Source of the DNA: Apium graveolens
Lineage: Eukaryota; Streptophyta; Magnoliopsida; Apiales; Apiaceae
Direction of reading: 5' to 3'
DNA length: 64,000 nt
Assembly: GCF_009905375.1 (NCBI RefSeq)
Contig: NC_133647.1
Span: 176,079,939 to 176,143,938 of the forward strand
Both the position numbers and the translations under genes were made by a program. The notes below the pieces were generated by a model. It saw only the letters and a program-made list of their open reading frames with translations, was not told the origin of the DNA and searched no databases. Shown one piece after another: positions 33,252 through 45,177 of this stretch (positions within the stretch are counted from its first letter, which is position 1; each line of letters starts with the position of its first letter).

Positions 33252-33590
33252 ATGCCTACCATGCCTATGAATGTTATGTCTACTCAGAATATGAATGCAC
33301 AATTTGCTAATATGCCATTTGCACCTAATCCTTATTATGCTGCATTTAGTATGCCACAAATGCCATTTAATATGCCTTACTGAAATAACATGTTTGCAAA
33401 CAACATGCCTTTTCCTGTTAATCAAAATGTGCATGATAATTCTGTTTTAATGACTTGTTTCAAAGGTCCAACTCAAATGAATAAGGATGAATCAGAAATT
33501 CCCAAGTCAAATGAAATTAAACCTAAGAAACCAAAGAAGAAAGCTAACAAGGCAGGACCCAAGGAAACTTGGGTACCAAAATCAACTTGA
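33252..33590 (+). pseudogene. Element B gag tail
   Basis: C-terminal Gag: Met/Pro/Asn-rich repeats (NMPFAPNP, QMPFNMPY) with an in-frame stop near 33381, then a Lys-rich end (KKPKKKANKAGPK) closing with a stop at about 33588. The first two thirds of gag are missing because element A is inserted here. Confidence 0.75.
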
Positions 33591-33604
33591 TTTGGTTTTG
33601 ATTT

Positions 33605-36600
33605 GTGCAGGGAAATAGAAAGAATCTTTGGTATTTGGATAGTGGTTGCTCAAGGCACATGACTGGAGATTCTACCCTGCTCACAGAGTTCAAGGAAAGA
33701 GCTGGCACAAGTATTACTTTTGGAGATGACAACAAAGGTTATACTGTGGAGTATGGTTTGATTTCAAAAGACAATGTCATCATTAAAGAGGTTGCCCTAG
33801 TGGATGGTCTCAAGCATAATTTGTTGAGTATCAACCAGCTTTGTGATAAGGGCAATTCAGTAACCTTCAATTCAGAAGCCTGTGTTGTGACAAACAAAAG
33901 GAGCAACAAAGTGGTTCTCACTGGAGTGAGAAAAGGAAATGTGTATCTAGTTGACTTCAACTCATCAAATGCAGAATCTGTCACTTGTCTTCTCAGTAAA
34001 GCAAGTCAAGATGAAAGTTGGCTATGGCACAAGAAGCTATCTCATCTAAACTTCAAGACCATGAATGAGCTTGTCAAGAAAGAACTAGTTAGAGGTATTC
34101 CTCAAGTGGAGTTTACTAAGGATGGATTGTGTGATGCCTGCCAGAAAGGAAAGCAGATCAAAGCATCATTAAGAAAGAAGCTTGATTCAACAATTAAAGA
34201 ACCTTTGCAATTGTTACACATGGATTTATTTGGTCCAGTCAATGTGTTGTCCATCTCAAGAAAATATTTTGCCTAGTAATTGTGGATGATTTCTCAAATT
34301 TCTCTTGAACATCCTTAAGTCTAAAGATGAAGCTAGTGAAATCATCATCAATCACATAAGGCAAGTCAACAATCATCCTGATTTTAAAGTAAGAAGAATC
34401 AGGAGTGACAATGGAACTGAGTTCAAGAATTCTGTGATGAGATCATTTTGTGAAGAGAATGGGATTATGCATGAGTTTTCTGCAGCAAGAACTCCACAAC
34501 AAAATGGAGTAGTGGAAAGAAAGAACAAATCTCTAATTGAAGCTGCAGGAACAATGCTTGAAGAATCAAAGTTACCAACATATTTTTGGGCTGAAGCTGT
34601 GAATACTGCCTACTACACTCAGAATGTTTCTTTGGTTAATCAAGCAAAGTATATGACACCCTATCAATTGTTCAAGAATAGGAAACCAACTCTAAATTTT
34701 CTTCATGTCTTTGGCTGCAAATGTTATATCTTGAGGAATCAAACTGATCAACATGGGAAGTTTGATGCTAAAGCAGATGAAGGAATTTTTGTTGGATATG
34801 TTGTGGGAAAGGCATATAGGGTCTACAATCTAAGAACCAACATTGTTATGGAATCAATACATGTTGTGTTTGATGACAAAAAGATTGAGGGACTGCAAGA
34901 TGGAGATTTCCATGAAAGCCTCAAGTTTGATAATGTGGAGATGGTTAGTGATGACAGTGATGATGAAAGTGATAAAAAAACAGTGAATAAGGATAATGCA
35001 GAAAAATATACAACTAATGAAGCACATAATTCAACATCTGTCGAGTTACAAAATGCTTTATCCGTCGGGAGACAATCTGCATTATCCGTCGGGAGACAAT
35101 CAGCTTCATCCGTTGGGACACAAAGTGCATCATCCGTCGGAACATTAAGAGAAGCTGAAAGTCAGAATAGATCACTTACAGAAAGTTCCCCTTTCTCAAA
35201 TCATGGATTCACAAACTCAGGGGGAGTTTCTAATAATCAAAACTCAGTCACACATCAAGACAACAATGAGGCCTCTTCATCTAGAGCTAATCTACCTCAA
35301 AAAAGTAAATGGACTAAAGATCACCCTTTTGAGCTCATCATTGGTGATGCATCTTCTAGAGTTCAAACAAAAAGAGAAACTCAAGAAGAATGTCTATATA
35401 GAAGCTTCCTATCTAAGGAAGAACCAAAGAAGGTAGAAGAAGCTTTGTTGGATCCTGATTGGATTTTAGCTATGCAGGAGGAGCTAAACCAATTTGAAAG
35501 GAACAAGGTATGGAAGCTGGTGTCCAAACCTAAAGGAAAGACACCAAGTGGGTATTCAGAAAAAAGATGGATGAAAATGGTATAGTGATCAGGAACAAAG
35601 CTAGAGTGGTTGCTAAGAGCTACTGTCAACAAGAAGGAATAGATTTTGATGAAACCTTTGCTCCTGTTGCAAGACTTGAAGCCATCAGAATCTTCTCTAT
35701 GCAGCTCATGCCAATTTCAAGGTCTATCAAATGGATGTCAAAAGTGCTTTTCTGAATGGAGATTTGGAGGAAGAAGTCTATGTTAGTCAGTCTCCTGGTT
35801 TTGAAGACCCAAATTTTCCAGAATATGTCTACTATATTTTGAAGGCACTTTATGGACTGAAGCAAGCGCCTAGAGCCTGGTATGACACTTTATCAAAGTT
35901 TCTTTTGGAAAATCACTTCACAAGAGGTACTGTTGATAAAACTTTATTCTTTAGAAATGTTAATGGCTCTAGTATACCTGTTTAAATCTATGTAGATAAT
36001 ATTATATTTGGTTCTAAAGATGAAAAACTTTGCAAAAAGTTTGCCAAATTGATGCAAAGTAAGTATGAAATGAGCATGATGAGAGAACTAACTTACTTTC
36101 TTGGTTTACAAGTTAAGCAAGTTAGTGATGAAATATTCATTAGTCAAACTAAATATATTCATGATCTTTTAAAGAAGTTTGATCTAATGGATTGCACATC
36201 TGCAAAAACTCCCATGGCCACTGCAACCAAGCTTGAATTAAACACTACTGAAAAGTCTGTGGATATTTCAAGCTATAGGGGCATGGTTGGCTCACTTCTG
36301 TACTTAACAGCTAGTAGGCCAGATATAATGTTTGCTACTTGTCTTTATACCAGATTTTAGGCTGATCCTAGAGAATATCACCTAATAGCTATTAAGAGAA
36401 TTTTCAGATATCTCAAGGGAACACCAAAACTTGGCATTTGGTACCCTAGAGATTCTGGTTTTGATCTAACTGGCTATTCAGATGCAGATTATGCAGGTTG
36501 TAAAATAGACAGAAAAAGCACAACAGGAACCTGTCAATTTCCAGGGAACAAGCTTGTATCCTGGTTCAGTAAGAAGCAAAATTCAGTTTCTACTTCTACA

Positions 36601-36933
36601 GCTGAAGCTGAATATATTGTTGCTGGCAGTTGCTGTGCATAGATTTTGTGGATGAAAAACCAATTGTTGGACTAGGGTCTACAAGTGAATAAAATTCCCA
36701 TTTTCTGTGATAACACAAGTGCAATTGCCATCACTGAAAATCTAGTGCAGCATTCAAGAACAAAGCACATAGACATCAAGTACCACTTCATAAGGGAACA
36801 CATGATGAATGGTATTGTGGAACTTCATTTTGTTCCAAGTGAAAAGCAGCTTGCAGATATATTTACCAAGCCACTTGATGAATCCAACTTCTCAAGGTTG
36901 GTAAGTGAGTTAGGTATGCTTAATTATTTTTGA
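33605..36933 (+). pseudogene. Element B pol: protease, integrase, RT, RNase H
   Basis: At least six frame pieces. 33605-34276: protease DSGCSRHMTG, pre-integrase WHKKLSHLNF, zinc cysteines CDACQKGK, and integrase first Asp (HMDLFGPV). 34305-35585: second Asp (RSDNGTEFK), Glu (VVERKNKSL), then a linker with four SVG-type repeats and the start of RT. 35567-35985: RT core ([22 protein letters not shown]). 36049-36360: RT thumb. 36361-36933: RNase H (GYSDADYAG, STAEAEY), ending DIFTKPL. The RT catalytic YVDD reads YVDN near 35990, just after a stop. The first piece starts with GTG, not ATG. Confidence 0.88.
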
Positions 36934-37457
36934 ATTATTTCAGATATTTTTGCAAGTTTTAATGCAGCCAGAAAATGAATTGATTCTTTAGCTTTGGTTG
37001 AAATTTTGGCTCAGTCAAAATTTACATCCCAACGGATGTTCATTATCCATCGAGTTTGATCATCCATCGAAATATTATTTGTTAATAAAAATCAATTACT
37101 TTTCTGGATTATTTTATAACCAGGCGGATAACTGATTTATCCTCATCCGTCGAATAGTCTTAATCTTAGTCGTTAAAACTCTGAACATTATCCATCGAGT
37201 ATACTTACAGTTTGTAAGCATGACACGACGGATAAGTGACAGAATTTTTACAGTTTATTTATTTTTAAATGGCTATTTTGGGCTATTTTGATTGGTTACT
37301 TTATTTCACTTTATTATTTTTGACAGTTTATTTATGAGATAGCATAAAAGCAGAACTTATTTTTATTATACTATTTTATCATTCTCAAATCAATTGCTCT
37401 AACTTCCTTTCTTCTCCAAAGAAAATATTCTCTCTGCAAATTACTTAGTCTCTAACA
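36934..37457 (+). other. Pol to 3'-ORF spacer of element B
   Basis: About 520 bp without an ORF. It contains several copies of the B-specific word ATCCGTCG/CGACGGAT or one-base variants (around 37028, 37046, 37062, 37144, 37191, 37227). A TATTTTAT-rich stretch precedes the next coding region. Confidence 0.6.
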
Positions 37458-40400
37458 ATGGCACCAGTCATCAAAATCATGTCTCAAAGTGGATATATCT
37501 ATGAAAAGAACAACTTCACAGCTCTTGTAAACAAGGAGATTCAACAGTCTGGAGAGTTTAAACAAGATGATGGATTTTGTGAAAAGCTGTAAACTCAGTT
37601 ATGCTATACTGGAATCACCCACTATCTACGGTGAAGTTGTGGAGGAGATATGAACAACTGCAGTGTACAACTCTACTGACAAGACCATCACTTTCACTCT
37701 CAAAGGTAAGCAGTTTTGCATTAATAGTGACATTGTCAGGGCATGCTTTAGAATTCCTGATAATACTGCTAATGTTCCACACACAGACACAGATATAGTT
37801 AACATGCTAAATTCCATGGGCTATGCACTTACTACCACTAAGTTAAGTGAAATTAGGAGGTTAGGTCTTAGAAAGGAATGGAGCTTTTTGTGTGATGTGG
37901 TAACTAAGGTATTCTCTGGTAAGATTAGTAACTTTGATTCTGTTAACATTTCCATGCTTTACATGCTAGTTACTGATGAGTACTTTTATTTCAGTGACTT
38001 GGTCTTGTTTGAGTTAAGATATAAGTTAGGAGAGCTTATTAAGAGAGGTAAAATTGTCGATTATGCTAGATTCTTTATGATGCTTGCTAACCATCTTATT
38101 GAGAACATAACAATTGAGAACCCAACCAACAACCTAAATTGTTGGGTTCAAGAAAGGAGGATTATTGCAGATCTCAACGGGACAAATCACCACAAAAAGG
38201 TGCCTCTCCATTATTTTCCAATCATGGAGGGACCTCAGGTAAGTGAGGTAAGCACCACTGTCTCCACTCTTCCAACCTCACACATTTTTTGCCTTCTAGT
38301 GTAGCTATGGCATCTGTGTCAATGACCCAACAGATGCCTACCCAAGCTACCAAACCAACAATTTCAAAATCCAAATCTAAGAAAGCCCCATCTGGTTTCT
38401 TTCAAAAGAAATCAGTTGCAAAATATACTAAACATAAATAAGGGAGTGTGAAGGTGAGTGAGCAAGGTGAGGGACATGATGAAAATCAAAGAAACCCTAA
38501 GGATAAGGTTGGTGAGATGAGTGTACCCAAGCTTAGCCACACCACAGTTTCCCAACAAATTGTGGTTGTTAATAAGGAAGTAAGCTCAATTCTAGTTTCA
38601 TCCTCTCAAAAGGATGTTACTATTGAAACAAGCTCTCAACCAGGAGCACAGATGAACAGGGCTAGGGACACAAGTTCACCACAAACTTATGCTAGAAAGA
38701 AAAGATCAAAACCCTTGGGGATGCAGAGGAAACACACACAGTGCAAACTGGAGCTAAAGACCCAGTCACTGCACCATCTCAAAGTTAGATTGATGTGGCT
38801 CCAATAAATGTGGAGTCATAGTCAAAATCTTTAACAATTGAAGCACCTAAAACACCAAATTCACCCACACACTCACTGGATGTTGACATGATCAATACAT
38901 CACTTCCAAATTCTCCATCTTTAACTCTTTTGGAGTAGACAAAAATCCAAGCAAGTGAGCATCATCTTTTAGATGATTTGTTGGCTCACTTGCCATTTCT
39001 TTCTGAGTCTGTTGAGACATCTGTGCCTAAATTTTCATCAATCTGCACAGAGTCTACAATAGTCTCCACTCCAAACTCTTTCATTTCTTCTATCCTGATG
39101 GATATTCATCATCCGTCGAGTAGTGATTGTATCCCAACGGATAAGTCTAATAGCAGTCATCCGGCGGATGGCCATACTACTATCCCGATGGATATTCATC
39201 ATCTGTCGGGTGTCTCTGCACAACTTCAAATTTCTTCAATTCTCACAAGTACAGAAGACTTAGTGGTAGTGCAATCACTCTTAGGACTGAGGGAAGGGAG
39301 TGAACTGAGTGAAAGGCTGGGTTGCTCCCAGGAAAAAGAAGAGAATATGAGTGAACAAATACAGTGCATTTCTTCAGGACTGGCAAAGTGAGTTAGAGGA
39401 GTCCCACCTTAGATGGTGAAGGTGAGGGTGGGTAGCCAAGGGGAGCCCTTGATGCAAAAAGAGAGAGATCATGAGAGAAATGCAGGTACTGGAGAGATAA
39501 GGATGGACACCATTGCTAGTGATTCAATGAATGTCAATGATGCAGAAAGGAAAAGATTATTTCAGCAAGAATATCAAGCGGTCATAGATTCTATTTCCCT
39601 AGATGCTGAGACATTTACTCATCCTGTTACATCTTATCAAACATTAGCTGTACAGGGCAATGAGGAGGCTGAAAGAATACTTAATTTGGTGCACACCACT
39701 CAATCCATGCAAAGAGCTAAGGATGCCATCAAAGCCATGCCACCTAAAGGTGGTGATGATATAGACTATGGCACTGGTGAATCTGAAGATCTTTTTGGAA
39801 ATGATGATGAGGATGGTGAAGAGCCCATGGATATAGGGGAAAAGCAAACACCAGCTCTAGATCTGGCTTGCCATCTTGGGCATTCTCCAAGGAATGTGAT
39901 CTTCAACATTTCAAGATCACTCTCATTCATCAAATCCAGGAGACACATAATGCTATTCAATCTACAACAGATGCTGGCACCGAAATGCTCTTCCAGGCAC
40001 ATCTAAATTCTCTACAAATGCGTCAAATCTAAGGCTTGCAACACAATCAGGATGTCACTTCCATCAAGACTGAGATTGATCAAGTAAAGAAGGATATTTC
40101 TGAAAGATTGGATGCTAAACTTCCAGAAGCCACAATGCTTGATATTAAGAGACAACTAAGGAAGAACTATGATCGTGCCACAAAAGTGGACTCCTTAGAC
40201 AAAAAGATGACTGCTATGGAAGCTTCTCTCACAACTATACATCTATATCAAGCACAGAAAACTCAACTGCTGCAACAACTGGTGGCTGCACAATCTTATT
40301 CCTCTAATCTACTTGATGATAACAAAAAGGGGGAGAAATCATTATCTCAAGTCAGTCAAGCAGATCCATCTAGTGAGGGGAGAAAGTGATAAATGTACAA

Positions 40401-42023
40401 ATCAGCCAAGTAATTGTTCCAGAAATTACTCTGCCAAAACCACCAGTATTAGACAGCATTGATCTGATCCACTTAGCAGCTGCTAAGCTTGAGTCACAGT
40501 CAATCCCTAAGATGCTTGATGTTGCAGTTGTGGAGAAGGAACTAGATGATAAATGGAAAAAGATAGATGTAGTAATTCAGCAAAAGTTTGGACCAATTCA
40601 GAAATCAGACAAAGTCTTCAATCATCACTCTCAAGTCAAGCAGATTTCTGTGAATGAAATTAGTATGAATTATCTTGAAAAAGGCCAAAAATCTTGCATC
40701 AAATCTCCAAAAGCAGATCTCATCATGAAGCCTAAAAGAAACTACTCAAGGTTTTCAGACAAAAATCCTATGGATATTGTGTATGAGACACCTAGGCCAG
40801 ATGAGAAGAAGCTGTTGGCTAGGTCAATTGTATTTTTTAAGGATCCTACAGATTCAGCACTTAAAAGAAGAATTGCAAAGATTTACAGAAATGGTAAAGA
40901 AATCTGTGTGGTGGCTGGACACCCTCAGTTTGTAGAAGCTAAAAAGGTAGAGAAGAAGCAAGCTGCCTTAGATGCTAAGAAGCTCAAACAAAAGAAGGAG
41001 CAAGCTGCTATCTTGGCCAAACTTTAAGTTATAAAGTCTACAACTGAGATTTCTGCACAACCATCTGTAATTGCTGAACCTCAAGATCAGAAAGTACAAA
41101 ATGAACCATAACAAAAAATAAGATTTAGATACAAGCTCCACTCCAAAAGAAAATTGGACTTCAGTGATGAGGAAATGGAAGACTACATTCCCAAAAAGTC
41201 TACAACTTCAACTCAGACATCAAAACCCTCAATGGTATTTGAAGAATTCAAGGTGGTGGATCTAACAAGGAATATTCATGGTGAGCCCATAATTCCAAAG
41301 GATGAGCCAGTAGACTGGGATAGTTTGCCAATTCCTGAACTAAACTTTCCAATCTTCAATAAGACAAAGAAGACAAAGACTAGAGCAAGCAAGAAAGTGA
41401 AGTATGTAACTCTCAGATCCAATACCCTAACCAAATCTCAATCTACAGTCAACAAGGGAGATTGGTTATACATCTGTGACATCAAGGAGTTCTCTGACAT
41501 AAACCTCTACTTAAATGAATTGGAAGAAGTAAGAGTAATTGATGCTCACAGACATCTTCCTGAAAGGCTGGTGTTTAAATATAAGGGAGGAAAAGAGATA
41601 ATATGGCCACTTCACAGGATTCTTCTAGAAAGCCAATCTGTTCTAATAAAGATCTACTCATCTTTCAAAAAGAACTTTGGATACAATGTGACTACAAGGA
41701 GATTAGTTCTAAAGAAGATTGAGGAACTGAGGAGTAATAAATCTAAAGATGCACTACCAAAAACTCTGTCAATTCCCTTCACAGGAAAGAGAGTGCATTT
41801 GAGGCCTTATTGGCTGATGGAATTCAGGGATGAAAAGGGAGTAAGAAGATTCTTCAGATTGGAGGACCAGTTGAGTATCTCTAGCAATGAGACTCTATTG
41901 GAAATGCAAGAAATGCTAGATCTCTCAGAAGCTGATGAACTTGAGTTCCACAGACAACTCCAAAATCAGATAGAAGAGAACAACAGGAGGTTTGGGAAGA
42001 AATCCAGACAATCAAGGAAATAA
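37458..42023 (+). pseudogene. Element B extra 3' coding region (Sirevirus third ORF)
   Basis: An ATG at 37458 (MAPVIKIMS) begins a frame that breaks after about 41 codons. Further pieces follow in changing frames: 37663-38304, 38448-38807, 38978-39391, 39413-40006, 40036-40389, 40386-41027, 41154-42023. The first resembles a globular helical domain (CFRIPDN, YFYFSDLVLFELRYKLGEL). The middle is low-complexity Ser/Thr/acidic with scattered B motifs. 40036-40389 is a probable coiled coil ending NKKGEKS. 41154-42023 has a basic globular end (VFKYKGGKEIIWPLHRIL). Position fits the env-like ORF of Sireviruses, but I see no signal peptide, membrane segment or clear Env motif, so I call it only a third ORF. 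Confidence 0.65.
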
Positions 42024-42229
42024 ATTTATCTGTTCAGGCTAGAGGAGCACCTTGACAATGATTGTGAGCAACTTCTTTGTATACTTTGCTTTGTTCAATT
42101 TTTAGTAAATAATGCAACATTTATCAGTTTCATCTACTATTTTTATTCTGTATCTTTAGAATGTTTTGTTATCATCAAGTTCCTCTTAATTTATGGCTAC
42201 AATTCCAGTAGACATAAATTGGGGGAGAT
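42024..42229 (+). other. Element B trailer and polypurine tract
   Basis: Non-coding 3' end. The tract ATTGGGGGAGAT (42219-42229) precedes the LTR start TGTTAGGAATATG at 42230. The C element has the same arrangement at 52221-52232. Confidence 0.8.
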
Positions 42230-42272
42230 TGTTAGGAATATGTTGTGCACTTGATGATAAACTAAATAAAAC
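42230..42272 (+). repeat. 3' LTR of element B, first 43 bp
   Basis: Starts TGTTAGGAATATG right after the PPT and runs to AAAAC (42268-42272), the left target copy of element C. It continues at 52832. Confidence 0.85.
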
Positions 42273-42872
42273 TGTTAGATATATTTGATAATGTCATGTC
42301 TAATGTGTTTTATGTTTAGTTTTCAGATCTTAACAAACAGGAAATATCAGTACTTACTGAAATCAGCACTTACTGGAAGTCAGAACTTAAGGATATCAGT
42401 ACTTAAATTATCAGGAGATAATTATCAGAAGATGGATATCAAAACTTAAGTGCGGGAGGGCGAACAGTTAAGGAAAGGCTGATTGAAAGGAAAGAAGATC
42501 AAGACAAACGCAAGAAGAGATATGCATGGAGAAGAATTCTATGAAGAATAGAATACTTGGAAGAAAAGATATCCTGATTGATATATTTTAGGAAGCAGAA
42601 TTATATTCCATATCAATTAGAACTTATCTTGTAACTGTGTAGTATATAAACACAGACATAGGGTTTACACTATATGTGTTATAATAATCGAGAATAATAT
42701 TCATTGTAACCCTAGCAGCTCTCGTGATAATTTGTTCATCACTGAGAGAGGATAGTTCCATATTGTAACAGAGTTTAATAAAGTTTATTTTCTGTTACTT
42801 GTGTTCTTTAATTCGATTTGATTGTGTTAAACACTGTATTCAACCCCCTTCTACAGTGTGTGTGACCTAACA
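42273..42872 (+). repeat. 5' LTR of element C
   Basis: 600 bp, TGTTAGATATAT...GACCTAACA. A TATA box (TAGTATATAAACAC, near 42641-42654) puts transcription start about 30 bp later. The U3 holds several words like ATCAGNACTTA in close succession (42345-42450), the inverse of a word scattered inside the element. Confidence 0.95.
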
Positions 42873-42874
42873 AG

Positions 42875-42886
42875 TGGTATCAGAGC
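42875..42886 (+). promoter_or_regulatory. Primer binding site, tRNA-iMet type (element C)
   Basis: TGGTATCAGAGC, 2 bp after the LTR. Only about 40 bp separate it from the gag ATG, so C has almost no leader, unlike element A. Confidence 0.9.
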
Positions 42887-42927
42887 AATCTGTTAACACA
42901 CATACAGTTTAATATCCAAAAACAATC

Positions 42928-45165
42928 ATGTCTGAAGAAGAAACTCCAACCAAGCCCACCAAAACTGAAGAACCTCCAAAGACTCAAATCCATAGTCGAT
43001 ATGAGGCTATTAGAGTTCCCATAATGAAACCATCTGAATATCCCATATGGAAGGTGAGGATGACTATGTTTCTGGAAGCTACAGATCCAGAATATCTTGA
43101 CAGAATCAATGAAGGACCTCACAAGCCAACCAAACTCGCTGTTGCAGTTGCAGGTGAAGCAGCAAAGTATGTACCAAAGGAGAAGAGTGATTACACTGCT
43201 GAAGATATCGCATCAATTGCTAAGGATGCTAAGGTACGACACTTGCTGCATAGTGCCATTGATAATGTAATATCAAACAGGGTAATTAACTGCAAGACTG
43301 CAAAGGAGATATGGGATGCCTTGGAGATAAGATGCCAGGGAACTGATTCGATTAAGAAGAACAGGAAGACTATACCCACTCAAGAGTATGAACACTTTGA
43401 CTCAAAGCCTAATGAGTCATTGACTGATTTATATGACAGATTTGTCAAACTCTTGAATGATTTGTCACTAGTTGATAAGGAGTATGATCTTGAAGATTCA
43501 AACCTTAAATTCCTGCTAGCTCTTCCTGAAAGTTGGGATTTGAAGGCCACAATTATAAGAGACAACTATAATCTTGAAGAAACAACTCTTGATGAAATTT
43601 ATGGGATGCTCAAGACACATGAACTTGAGATGGAACAAAGAAGCAAGAGGAAAGGAGGAAAATCGAGGACAGTTGCTCGTAAGGGAAAAGCGCTTATCAC
43701 AAAGTCTGATACTGAGTCATCAAGTTCTGATAATGATGATGACTCAGAAACTGAAAGCTTACCTGAGATGGATGCTGATGAAGAAATGATGAAGTTGTGT
43801 GCTCTTATGGTGAAAGGAATCACAAGGATTGCATACAGAAAATTCAGGAAGGGAAAGAAGTTTTCCAGGAAAGGTGCAAGTTCTGATAAGAAGAGTTTCA
43901 GAAAATCTGAAGGCAAAGGAGGAAAGTCTGACATAGGAGATTACAAAGAAGAAAGTCTGCCACATATCTCCTAATTTTAAGAAAGTGAAGAATGACAAAA
44001 GCAAGGCTCTTGTCATAAAAAAGAAAAGTTGGACAGACACTTCAGATTCTGAAAGTGAGGAGAACTATGCCTTGATGGCAAATGCTGATAGCAGTTCTGA
44101 AGCTGTTGAGTTAAAGGTACCTCAAACTACTTATGCCTTTCATACTGATGATATTAATGAGTTGAGAAGATATCTTAAAACCATGTTCATTAGTTATAGA
44201 GATCAAACTTTAACATGTGAAAGATTAACTTCTGAAAATCTTGCTTGTAAAAAGAGGAATGATTATTTAGAAAAAGAGTTAGTCATGTTCCATTAAACTC
44301 AGAAAGATAGAGATGATGCCTTTTATGTTAGGGATGAAGTGCTAAAAACGAATGAATCTCTAAAAACTGAGTTAGAAAAGGAAAGAGAGATAATCAGGAC
44401 TTGTACTAACTCTGGTAGAGCAACTCAGGATATATTAAGTAGTGGAAACTGGAAAGAGGGTTTAGGTTATGGAGATGATAAGAATGATAAGGGAACTGTA
44501 GAAATTGAGCCAAAAGTAAAACATGTTAAGTTTGTAGTTGTAAAGTCTGATACTGAAAAATCAGAAGTTAAAGAGGAATTAACTTCTGACAAACTAAAAC
44601 AGGAAAAGTCGACTGAAGTTAACATAGGCTTAATGACTAAGAAGCAGCTTAAGTAAAAGCTGAAAGATGTTAAGAATGTAAACAAGGTAAAATCACCTAG
44701 GAAAAATAGGAATGGAAAGGAAGGTGTGAAGAAAAGCAATGATTATAAGCATGTTCCTAATGCTCCTAGAAAAACATATCATAAATGTGGAAATTCTAAC
44801 CATCTGGCTTCTTTTTGCAGGAAGAATAAGAACATAAACTCCTTACCTTCAAAGTCAGGAGTTAAGAGTCAGTCTGTTAGATATAGGCCACAAAATCCTT
44901 GTTTTCATTGCGGTAGTTTATGGTATTCCATTTATACTTGTAAGGAATATCATAGTTTGTACTATGATATTATCAAATAAAACCTTCTTTAAAGAAAGTT
45001 AACATTGTTCCTTCTAGTGTAAGTTCTGATTCAAAGTCTGCTAGTGTAAATTCTGATAAGAAAAATGTTAACATAAACTCTGATGTAAAATCCGCTGCAA
45101 ATGTTAACAAACTTAATAAGGCCAAAGGATCCAAGCAAGTTTGGGTCCTTAAAACTAATCATTAG
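42928..45165 (+). pseudogene. Element C gag
   Basis: The ATG at 42928 opens 348 codons: a copia capsid-type domain (PIWKVRMTMFLEA, TAKEIWDALE, LLALPESWD), then a Lys/Ser/acidic tail. The frame shifts near 43940, exactly where the first zinc knuckle should be, and ends. The remainder continues in another frame (43985-44980) with stops at about 44294 and 44654: a long charged coiled-coil segment, then two knuckles. One has Tyr for its first Cys (YHKCGNSNHLASFC) and one has Tyr for its His (CFHCGSLWYSIYTC). Another shift near 44975 leads to the last piece, ending in TAG near 45163. Confidence 0.85.
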
Positions 45166-45177
45166 TGGTCTTTGTGA

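Noticed and set aside
33249..33434. 61-codon - strand frame across the A/B junction
   Set aside because: Antisense to the Met-rich gag tail of B; a composition artefact.
37458..42023. Classical retroviral-type envelope gene in element B
   Set aside because: Position fits the env-like ORF of Sireviruses, but I see no signal peptide, transmembrane helix or fusion features, so I list it only as a third ORF.
42880..43122. Antisense frames over element C gag (also 43191-43379, 43599-43934, 43759-44040)
   Set aside because: Shadows of the gag coding strand with no conserved features.
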